Assembly (NCBI GenBank): GCA_905236935.1
Contig: CAJOQL010000046.1
Location: 1 to 6,131, forward strand
Reading direction: 5' to 3'
From: an uncultured Bacilli bacterium
GTDB lineage: Bacteria; Bacillota_I; Bacilli_A; RF39; UBA660
DNA length: 6,131 nucleotides
The position numbers and the translations under genes are program-made. This document shows positions 1 to 4,907 of the stretch, one piece after another (positions within the stretch are counted from its first letter, which is position 1; each line of letters opens with the position of its first letter). The notes below the pieces were generated by a model that made no database searches, had not been told where the DNA came from, and saw only the letters and a program-made list of their open reading frames with translations.

Positions 1-71
1 GAAGAGGCGCCCCTGCTAAGGGTGTAGGTCGGGCAACTGGCGCGAGAGTTCAAATCTCTCCTACTCCGCCA
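1..71 (+). tRNA. tRNA-Ser(GCU), 5' part missing
   Basis: This is the 3' portion of a class II tRNA; its 5' acceptor strand and most of the D arm lie before the window. The anticodon stem pairs 8-12 with 20-24 (one G-U pair) around a 7-base loop with anticodon GCT at 15-17, which reads the AGC/AGU serine codons. A long variable arm follows at about 25-43, as expected for tRNA-Ser. The T stem is 44-48 with 56-60 around TTCAAAT. The acceptor 3' strand is 61-67, the discriminator base is G68, and CCA is encoded at 69-71. The G discriminator and long variable arm both fit serine identity. Confidence 0.95.
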
Positions 72-78
72 TTTTTAT

Positions 79-108
79 TATAAAATCCATTTATTTAAAG
101 ATTTTATA
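79..108 (+). other. Possible hairpin after tRNA-Ser, weak terminator candidate
   Basis: Bases 79-87 (TATAAAATC) are a perfect inverted repeat of 100-108 (GATTTTATA), with a 12-base loop. The place is right for ending the tRNA-Ser transcript. However, the stem is almost all A-T and only a poor T-tract (TAAAATTT) follows, so terminator function is uncertain. The rest of 72-156 shows no gene. Confidence 0.3.
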
Positions 109-156
109 TAAAATTTACCAATTTTGCAAATTTAGGCTAGTATTTTAAAAAAAATA

Positions 157-172
157 TGTTATAATGAATTGG
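157..172 (+). promoter_or_regulatory. Extended -10 promoter of the tRNA Lys-Ile-Glu cluster
   Basis: TGTTATAAT at 157-165 combines a perfect -10 hexamer (160-165) with the upstream TG of an extended -10 element. No good -35 box is seen at 17-18 bases, which fits extended -10 promoters. The start of transcription would fall near 171-173, about a dozen bases before tRNA-Lys. This is a typical housekeeping sigma-factor arrangement for a stable RNA gene. Confidence 0.7.
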
Positions 173-184
173 TACTCAGTTTTT

Positions 185-260
185 GCCCAGTTAGCTCAGT
201 TGGTAGAGCAACTGACTCTTAATCAGTGGGTCTAGGGTTCGAATCCCTAACTGGGCACCA
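185..260 (+). tRNA. tRNA-Lys(CUU)
   Basis: This is a complete 76-base cloverleaf with encoded CCA. The acceptor GCCCAGT at the 5' end pairs with ACTGGGC at the 3' end. The anticodon stem ACTGA/TCAGT encloses loop CTCTTAA with anticodon CTT at 218-220, which reads AAG. The T arm is AGGGTTCGAATCCCT. It is the first gene after the extended -10 promoter and lies 15 bases before tRNA-Ile. Confidence 0.97.
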
Positions 261-275
261 TTTATTTTAACAAAT

Positions 276-352
<77 letters not shown>

Positions 353-361
353 TTTGTTTAT

Positions 362-437
362 GGCCCGTTGGTGAAGCGGTTAACACATATGCCTTTCACG
401 CATACATTCATGGGTTCAAATCCCGTACGGGTCACCA
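362..437 (+). tRNA. tRNA-Glu(UUC)
   Basis: This is a complete 76-base cloverleaf with encoded CCA. The acceptor GGCCCGT pairs with ACGGGTC, with a G-U second pair common in bacterial tRNA-Glu. The anticodon stem TATGC (388-392) pairs with GCATA (400-404), and the anticodon TTC is at 395-397, reading GAA/GAG. It is the last gene of the cluster and is followed directly by a strong hairpin terminator. Confidence 0.97.
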
Positions 438-445
438 TTTTGATA

Positions 446-475
446 ATAAAAGCTTTTATAAGCTTTTTATTTTTT
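446..475 (+). terminator. Rho-independent terminator of the tRNA cluster
   Basis: AAAAGCTT (448-455) pairs perfectly with AAGCTTTT (460-467) around a 4-base loop, and a T-rich tract runs to 475. It begins about ten bases after the CCA of tRNA-Glu, so it most likely ends the Lys-Ile-Glu transcript and insulates the next gene. Confidence 0.8.
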
Positions 476-507
476 GCCAAAATATTTATTATTATTAATT
501 TTTATAG

Positions 508-533
508 TATTATAGGTATATATAATAAAGTTG
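508..533 (+). promoter_or_regulatory. Candidate promoter of the exported Thr-rich protein gene
   Basis: Two -10-like hexamers lie between the tRNA terminator and the start codon: TATTAT at 508-513 and a perfect TATAAT at 521-526. The second would start transcription near 533 and leave a very short leader. The first would give a leader of about 20 bases that includes the weak ribosome site. No convincing -35 box is visible in this very AT-rich stretch, so the exact promoter is uncertain. Confidence 0.35.
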
Positions 534-541
534 GTGTTTTA

Positions 542-1114
542 ATGAAAAAGATTCTTATATTTATTATTTTGTTAATCTCATTAACAATAAATGTTACTGC
601 AAGTTCTGGAGCTTTAAAAAGTCATTCAATTAAAACTTGTCCTAATGGGAAGATGTATGGCTATCATGGAAGCGATAATCACTGGCATGAAGCTGAATAT
701 ACTCCTAGAGATAAAGGAAGTAATTATACAGCAGTTGGTTCACCAATATATTCTGATCCATGCCCTATAAAGTACGAAGAACCTACCACAACAACTACTA
801 GCACTACTAAAAAAGTTACAACCAATACTACAACTACTACACAAAAGCAAACTACCACCACTACAATTTCTACAACTAGCGCAACAGCTACAACTACTAC
901 AGTAACTACAACGAGTCCCACAACTACTACATCTTCTCTACTTATTACTACCACTACTACTGCAACTACCTCTAAAAGGATTGCATTAAAAAATAATATA
1001 ATAAAAGAAGAAGAAGCAAAAAAAGATTCTGACCCACAAAACTTATTTATTGGATTATTAACTATTGCTATGGGAGGCAGTGCTGCATTATTATATAAAA
1101 TAAAAAAGAAATAA
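542..1114 (+). CDS. Exported, C-terminally membrane-anchored protein with His-rich head and Thr-rich stalk; function unknown
   Basis: The protein has 190 residues and I do not recognise a named family with certainty. Residues 1-20 form a classical signal peptide: MKK, a hydrophobic core, and a likely cut after NVTA. Residues 21-80 are a small head with two cysteines (C33, C74) and a histidine cluster, YHGSDNHWHEA at 41-51, which looks able to bind a metal. Residues 81-144 are a stalk with 40 Thr in 64 residues, plus Ser, Lys and Gln. Residues 145-166 are a charged linker, 167-185 are hydrophobic and likely membrane-spanning, and KIKKK follows. I see no LPXTG motif. I chose the ATG at 542 because the in-frame extension upstream runs through tRNA-Ile and tRNA-Glu and past a terminator; the SD is weak (GTTGGTG). 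By inference it sits on the outer face of the cell membrane with its head held away by an extended, possibly glycosylated stalk. Confidence 0.8.
   Translation: MKKILIFIILLISLTINVTASSGALKSHSIKTCPNGKMYGYHGSDNHWHEAEYTPRDKGSNYTAVGSPIYSDPCPIKYEEPTTTTTSTTKKVTTNTTTTTQKQTTTTTISTTSATATTTTVTTTSPTTTTSSLLITTTTTATTSKRIALKNNIIKEEEAKKDSDPQNLFIGLLTIAMGGSAALLYKIKKK
781..972 (+). repeat. Thr-codon low-complexity tract
   Basis: This stretch is dominated by ACA, ACT and ACC codons and encodes the Thr-rich stalk (residues 81-144). The codons are mixed rather than one perfect repeat unit, so it is an old or selected low-complexity region more than a fresh microsatellite. Such tracts can vary in length between strains by slippage or recombination. 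Confidence 0.7.
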
Positions 1115-1165
1115 GACTCTCTTACTTATAAATATAATAATTCATAAAAGAAAGTCTTATTTTTT
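1112..1165. terminator. Bidirectional terminator between convergent transcription units
   Basis: TAAGACTCTCTT (1112-1123) pairs with AAGAAAGTCTTA (1148-1159) at 11 of 12 positions, around a 24-base AT-rich loop. On the + strand T1160-T1165 follows. On the - strand the hairpin is followed by TTTCTTTTTTA (complement of 1101-1111). It can therefore end both the exported-protein transcript and the long queA-side transcript. The stop codon of the + strand gene is itself the base of the stem. Confidence 0.75.
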
Positions 1166-1170
1166 ATAAA

Positions 1171-1302
1171 CTAATTTGTACTTCTTATGTTTTCTATATA
1201 CATACTTGCAATAATATCTCTTTTTATGTCTTTTTCATAATCAAATGTTATATTGGTATAAATTTTATTTAATGCTTCTAAAATAATATTATATTTATAC
1301 AT
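1171..1302 (-). CDS. Small unrecognised ORF (43 aa) downstream of queA
   Basis: This ORF starts 29 bases after the queA stop and ends 5 bases before the shared terminator hairpin, so it would be the last gene of the transcript. The peptide begins MYKYNIILEALNK and ends IENIRSTN. It is charged, rich in Ile, Lys and Asn, and probably helical, with no signal peptide or Cys motif. The frame stays open upstream to 1338 without another usual start codon. The ribosome site is poor (only AAGA a few bases before the ATG). I do not recognise it: it may be a real small protein, the tail of a degraded gene, or chance in AT-rich DNA. Outside this ORF, 1166-1331 holds nothing else I can support. Confidence 0.3.
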   Translation of the reverse strand: MYKYNIILEALNKIYTNITFDYEKDIKRDIIASMYIENIRSTN

Positions 1303-1331
1303 TATCTTTTTTAAAGCTTTTTTACGTAATA

Positions 1332-2375
1332 CTATCCCTCATTATCAATATTTCCAATAAACATTGCATCTCCAAAGCTGAAGAAACGATATTTATTTTT
1401 AATTGCTTCTTTATAGGCATTTAAAATATTTTCTTTAGACGAAAATGCTGCTACTAACATTACTAAAGTACTTTTAGGTAAATGGAAATTGGTAATAAGC
1501 CCATCTATTGCTTTAAATTTATAACCAGGATATATAAATATATTAGTATTGCCATGGCAAGGCACAAACTTATCATTATTTGAAAGAATAGTTTCTAGAG
1601 TTCTAACACTAGTAGTACCAACAGCAATTATCTTTCCACCATTTTGTTTTACTTCATTTAATTTATCTGCTGCATCCTTCTCCATCATGTATTCTTCAGT
1701 ATGCATTACATGCTTTGTTACATCTGTAACATTTACTGGTCTAAAAGTACCAAGCCCTACATGTAAAGTAATATGAACTATATTAACACCTTTTTCTTCA
1801 ATTTGTTTTAATAGTTCAAGTGTAAAATGTAAGCCAGCAGTTGGTGCAGCAGCTGAACCGTAATTTTCGGCATATACAGTTTGATATCTATCCTTATCAG
1901 CTAATTTTTCATGAATATATGGTGGAAGTGGCATTGAACCTAATTTATCAAGAATTTCCATTAAAATTCCTTCATAAATAAGTTTAGCAATAGTTATCCC
2001 CTCTTCTTTTAATTCTATTATTTCAGCTTTTAATAAGTCATTACCAAAACTTATTATTGTTCCAACTTTTAATCTTTTTTGAGGTTTGGCTAAACACTCC
2101 CAAGTATTATTACCTAGATCTTTTAATAATAAAAGTTCAATAACAGCGCCTGTTTCAATTTTTTCACCAATTAATCTTGCTGGTATTACTTTTGTATCAT
2201 TTATAACTAAAGCATCGCCCTTATTAAGATAATTAATTATATTATAAAAGTGTTCATGCTTAAGTTTACCAGTTGTTTTATCCATAACTAGTAGTTTAGA
2301 TTTCACGCGATTACTTAGTGGTGTTTGAGCGATAAGCTCTTGTGGTAATTCGTAATCAAAATCGTCAGTTTTCAT
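1332..2375 (-). CDS. queA: S-adenosylmethionine:tRNA ribosyltransferase-isomerase QueA
   Basis: QueA transfers and isomerises the ribosyl part of SAM onto 7-aminomethyl-7-deazaguanine at the wobble base of GUN-anticodon tRNAs (Asp, Asn, His, Tyr), making epoxyqueuosine in the cytoplasm. The 347 residues match the usual length of about 340-355. Family hallmarks are present in order: the N-terminal [15 protein letters not shown] (6-20), [11 protein letters not shown] (58-68), [13 protein letters not shown] (173-185), [10 protein letters not shown] (205-214), TTSVRTLE (254-261), and [14 protein letters not shown] (291-304). The ending [12 protein letters not shown] is also typical. The start is supported by GAGGGTGA upstream, which overlaps the stop codon of the preceding ATPase relic. 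No preQ1 riboswitch fits in the 11-base gap, so it is likely read from the upstream thymidylate operon. No other queuosine gene is visible here. Confidence 0.96.
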   Translation of the reverse strand: MKTDDFDYELPQELIAQTPLSNRVKSKLLVMDKTTGKLKHEHFYNIINYLNKGDALVINDTKVIPARLIGEKIETGAVIELLLLKDLGNNTWECLAKPQKRLKVGTIISFGNDLLKAEIIELKEEGITIAKLIYEGILMEILDKLGSMPLPPYIHEKLADKDRYQTVYAENYGSAAAPTAGLHFTLELLKQIEEKGVNIVHITLHVGLGTFRPVNVTDVTKHVMHTEEYMMEKDAADKLNEVKQNGGKIIAVGTTSVRTLETILSNNDKFVPCHGNTNIFIYPGYKFKAIDGLITNFHLPKSTLVMLVAAFSSKENILNAYKEAIKNKYRFFSFGDAMFIGNIDNEG

Positions 2376-2379
2376 ATTA

Positions 2380-2387
2380 TCACCCTC
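2380..2387 (-). promoter_or_regulatory. Ribosome binding site of queA
   Basis: GAGGGTGA lies 4 bases before the queA ATG; its core AGGGTG has 5-base spacing. Its first base is the last base of the TAG stop that ends the ATPase relic. The queA translation signal is therefore fused to the end of the degraded gene. Confidence 0.75.
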
Positions 2388-2788
2388 TATTTATCTAATA
2401 ACCATTCATATACATTAATTTGTTTTATACCATTATGTGATGTATAAGGTGTATAATCCGTAGTTAACAAATATTTAGGATTATGATCATTTATACTATC
2501 AAGTAGTTTTAATTTTCTTTCTAAAGTTTTTTTATCCTTTACTGAAAGGCATACTTGATAGTATTCCTCACCTTTATCATTCATTGCAACAAAATCTACT
2601 TCATTATCATCATTTTTACCAATATATACATCATATCCTCTTCTAACTAGTTCTAGATATACAACATTTTCAAGTATATGACCTTCATCAACTATTTTAC
2701 TTCCTAATAAATAATACCTTAAACCTACATCAGATAAATAGTATTTTGACCCAGTTGTTAAATAGTTTTTTCCTTTAATATTTATAAA
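2387..2788 (-). pseudogene. 5'-truncated remnant of a DUF4143-type AAA ATPase
   Basis: An open frame of 133 codons has no start codon in its first half; the first ATG is at 2584. The translation is the C-terminal third of the ATP-binding-protein family with an AAA_14 ATPase followed by DUF4143, usually about 400 residues. It shows KYYLSDVGLRYYLLG, then GHILENVVYLELVRRGYDVY, then NEVDFV, then EEYYQVCLS and a closing WLLDK. ENxxYLEL, ExDFV and YQV are the conserved core of the DUF4143 PD-(D/E)XK-like fold. The whole ATPase part (Walker A/B) is missing: a TAA stop precedes the frame and the tmk stop lies 19 bases upstream in another frame. I read this as a gene relic left by a deletion. A 65-residue product from the internal ATG is possible, but I see no good ribosome site. 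Confidence 0.85.
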
Positions 2789-2807
2789 TTATAATTCATT
2801 AGCAGTT

Positions 2808-3509
2808 CTATTGTATTATATTTAAAATATTCTCATATAATTCATCATTTATGTCTTCAATAGTTCGAATTTTCCCATTTGATGTGCAGTTTATTATATC
2901 ATAATTATATAAATCAGCAAGTTCTAAATAGGCTTGTTCGCCTCTTTTTAAATACTCTTCATTTTGTTCAGCTTCATCAGGAAGTTCTTTTCTCTTTTGT
3001 TTAAGTATTTTAGCATATTCAAAAGGTAGATATAAAAGAACAGTTTTATCTGGTCTAGGAAGTTCATTAATATCATATTCTAGTTTGTCTATTTTTTCAT
3101 ATATTTTAAGTCTATCTTCTTTTTCAGTTAATAAACCACCTCGATGAGCCATATTACTTGTTACATACCTATCAATTATTACTATTTCATTTTCTTCTAG
3201 TAATTTATTAAGTAAAGGTAAATTATATCTGCGATCTGCTGCATAAAAATCACAAGCAGCAAGGGGGTCTATATTGCCTCCACCTTCTTTAAAAAATGAT
3301 GAATCGCACTTTAATAGTTCTTCACACATAGCAGGTTTTCCTAAAATGCAAGCTCCGATAATTTTACCTGTTGGACTATCATAATTAGGAAAAGATAATC
3401 TTCCAACTTTAATATTTTCACTTTGTAATCTTTCTACTAATTTATTAGTTTGAGTTTCTTTTCCAGAACAATCAGTTCCTTCTATTACTATTAATTTGCC
3501 TTTACTCAT
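2808..3509 (-). CDS. tmk: dTMP kinase (thymidylate kinase)
   Basis: This enzyme phosphorylates dTMP to dTDP with ATP, the step after ThyA. The 233 residues are slightly longer than the usual 205-215. They include VIEGTDCSGKETQ at 8-20 (P-loop), SFPNYDSPTG at 39-48 (in place of the REPGGT of E. coli-type enzymes), AACDFYAADRRYN at 84-96, and IIDRYVTSNMAHRGG at 111-125 with the DRY motif. A basic LID-like KQKRK lies at 170-174. E18 occupies the usual Ser/Thr of Walker A, with Thr next to it. I chose the ATG at 3509 rather than 3533 because AAGGAGG sits just upstream and the family start is M-x-K-L-I-V-I-E-G. It overlaps dfrA by 8 bases, so translation is probably coupled. It belongs to the FPxYDSPxG branch common in Firmicutes; a related deoxynucleoside kinase role cannot be fully excluded. 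Confidence 0.92.
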   Translation of the reverse strand: MSKGKLIVIEGTDCSGKETQTNKLVERLQSENIKVGRLSFPNYDSPTGKIIGACILGKPAMCEELLKCDSSFFKEGGGNIDPLAACDFYAADRRYNLPLLNKLLEENEIVIIDRYVTSNMAHRGGLLTEKEDRLKIYEKIDKLEYDINELPRPDKTVLLYLPFEYAKILKQKRKELPDEAEQNEEYLKRGEQAYLELADLYNYDIINCTSNGKIRTIEDINDELYENILNIIQ

Positions 3510-3993
3510 TACTCCTCCTTGTATAAATAACAAATTTATAATTTATTCCATTTTCATTTAATTCTTCTATTTCTTCTTTTTCATATAATTCTTTATCAAA
3601 ATTTGGAAAATAAACATCAGCTTTTGACTCAGCATTAATTTCTGTCAAATAAAGTTTTTTACAATATGGTAAAAATAATTCATAAATTAATGCCCCACCA
3701 ATAATAAAGCATTCTTCTTTAGTATTTTTTATATAATCAAGGACTTCATCAATACTATGATAAATAAGAGCTCCATCAGCTTTATAATCCCTATTATTGG
3801 TTAAAATAATATGTTTACGATTAGGAAGGAGTCCTGGAAGTGATTCAAAACATTTACGTCCCATTATAATTGTTTTGCCACTTGTTATTTTTTTAAAATA
3901 CTTTAAATCACTTGGTAAGTGCCATATTAAAGTATTATTTATTCCTAATTCATTATTTTTACCAATGGCAGCTATTAAATTTAAATTATCCAT
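3502..3993 (-). CDS. dfrA: Dihydrofolate reductase
   Basis: The enzyme reduces dihydrofolate to tetrahydrofolate with NADPH, recycling the dihydrofolate made by ThyA. The 163 residues are the normal size (about 160). LNLIAAIGKNNELGINN opens the fold, followed by WHLPSDLKYFK at 24-34 with the catalytic acid D29 (E. coli D27) and F33 in the substrate pocket. GRKCFESLPG (45-54), LPNRKHIILT (56-65) and the cofactor-binding FIIGGALIYELFLP (96-109) follow, then LYLTEI. C48 replaces the more common Thr in GRKTxES. The start ATG overlaps the thyA stop by one base (TAATG) and has no visible Shine-Dalgarno, so it probably depends on ribosomes finishing thyA. The gene is also called folA; trimethoprim sensitivity cannot be judged from sequence alone. 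Confidence 0.96.
   Translation of the reverse strand: MDNLNLIAAIGKNNELGINNTLIWHLPSDLKYFKKITSGKTIIMGRKCFESLPGLLPNRKHIILTNNRDYKADGALIYHSIDEVLDYIKNTKEECFIIGGALIYELFLPYCKKLYLTEINAESKADVYFPNFDKELYEKEEIEELNENGINYKFVIYTRRSNE
3511..3520 (-). promoter_or_regulatory. Strong Shine-Dalgarno site of tmk inside dfrA
   Basis: AAGGAGGAGT on the - strand is the best ribosome site in the window and sits one base before the tmk ATG. It is also coding sequence: its AGG AGG AGT codons give Arg-Arg-Ser near the C-terminus of DfrA. It decides the tmk start against the longer frame. Confidence 0.85.
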
Positions 3994-4892
3994 TACTGTG
4001 CGATTGGGAACTTAATTGGTCCCATATGTTCATATCCTTCTACTTTAATATCTTTGCAATCTTTAGAATTATCAAATTTGAAGAAATCATCTATTTCAGG
4101 ATTAATCCATAATGTAGGTGCTTTAATATCAGCATTTTCATCATATCTTTTAATTTGCTCTTTTATTCCATCTACTTGATTAACATAAATATGAGCATCT
4201 TTAATACTCCAGTCAATTGTACCTGGTTTTAATCCAGTAACATGCGCTATAAGAGATAAAAGTGTAGCATATTGTGTTACGTTAAAAGGAAGCCCTAGTG
4301 GAACATCACAACTTCTTTGATGAACCCACATATTTAAATAACCATCAGTTACATCCCATTCACTACTCCAAACACATGAAGGAAGAACAGCAGTATCTAA
4401 ATAGTCATTTTGCCATAAGGTCATAACCATACGTCTATCTGTAGGATTATTTTTAATAGTATCTATTAAATTTTGTGTCATTTTAAATTTGTTAACTATA
4501 TAACCATAAGCTGTTCCTATAGTATGAGCATACTTTTTATCAAATGTACGGACAATATCTTTTTTTACATATTTACCATTTTCCATAACATTTTGAGTAG
4601 CTTTCCATAAGCCATTTTCATCTATTTCCCATTCATCCCAAATATGAACATTTCTTTCTTGTAACCATCTTACATCATTACTTTGGGCTTGATAAATCCA
4701 AAGCATTTCTAGAATAGCTTGTCTAAAATATAATTGTTTAGTAGCAAGAACTGGAAACTCTTCTCTTAAATCAAAATGTAAATGATATGAAGGAATTTTA
4801 ATGGTATTAATACCAGTTCTATTTTCTACTTCTACTCCTTCATCTAAGATTTTTTTACATAATTTAATATATTCTTTATCCCATTTAGTCAT
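3993..4892 (-). CDS. thyA: Thymidylate synthase (ThyA type, folate-dependent)
   Basis: ThyA methylates dUMP to dTMP with 5,10-methylene-tetrahydrofolate, giving dihydrofolate. The 299 residues contain NRTG at 24-27 (phosphate-binding Arg25), a DRRMVMTLWQ segment at 152-161, and the nucleophile C173 in LPSCVWSSEWDV. QRSCDVPLGLPFNVTQYA at 192-209 carries R193, D196 and N204, and DAHIYVNQ at 232-239 carries H234 and Y236. All main catalytic and dUMP-binding residues are therefore kept. Val replaces the His that follows the nucleophile in E. coli; as I recall, B. subtilis ThyA also has Cys-Val there, and LWINPEIDDFFKF resembles that enzyme too. The start is supported by GGTGA with 6-base spacing, 15 bases after glyA ends. 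It pairs with dfrA, as expected for the dihydrofolate-producing enzyme rather than ThyX. Confidence 0.96.
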   Translation of the reverse strand: MTKWDKEYIKLCKKILDEGVEVENRTGINTIKIPSYHLHFDLREEFPVLATKQLYFRQAILEMLWIYQAQSNDVRWLQERNVHIWDEWEIDENGLWKATQNVMENGKYVKKDIVRTFDKKYAHTIGTAYGYIVNKFKMTQNLIDTIKNNPTDRRMVMTLWQNDYLDTAVLPSCVWSSEWDVTDGYLNMWVHQRSCDVPLGLPFNVTQYATLLSLIAHVTGLKPGTIDWSIKDAHIYVNQVDGIKEQIKRYDENADIKAPTLWINPEIDDFFKFDNSKDCKDIKVEGYEHMGPIKFPIAQ

Positions 4893-4898
4893 TTTTAA

Positions 4899-4903
4899 TC
4901 ACC
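4899..4903 (-). promoter_or_regulatory. Ribosome binding site of thyA
   Basis: GGTGA lies 6 bases before the thyA ATG, inside the 15-base gap after the glyA stop. It is moderate in strength and supports the chosen thyA start. Confidence 0.6.
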
Positions 4904-4907
4904 ATTT

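Noticed and set aside
724..954. Minus-strand poly-valine ORF
   Set aside because: It is the antisense of the Thr codons (ACN read backwards gives many GTN codons), with no ribosome site and no sensible protein composition.
1549..1776. Plus-strand ORF opposite queA
   Set aside because: It is the antisense shadow of a strongly conserved gene.
2376..2386. preQ1 riboswitch controlling queA
   Set aside because: Only 11 bases separate queA from the upstream frame, and no C-rich loop or pseudoknot pattern is seen before it.
3510..3533. Eight-residue N-terminal extension of Tmk
   Set aside because: The strong AAGGAGG lies inside this extension and points to the ATG at 3509. The extension residues are also unlike the family N-terminus.
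3797..4112. Two overlapping plus-strand ORFs opposite dfrA and thyA
   Set aside because: They are shadows of conserved coding sequence on the other strand and have no ribosome sites.
4371..4376. Loss of the His after the ThyA nucleophile as a sign of an inactive enzyme
   Set aside because: All other catalytic residues are kept, and from memory B. subtilis ThyA also has Cys-Val at this place, so it is a known variant.
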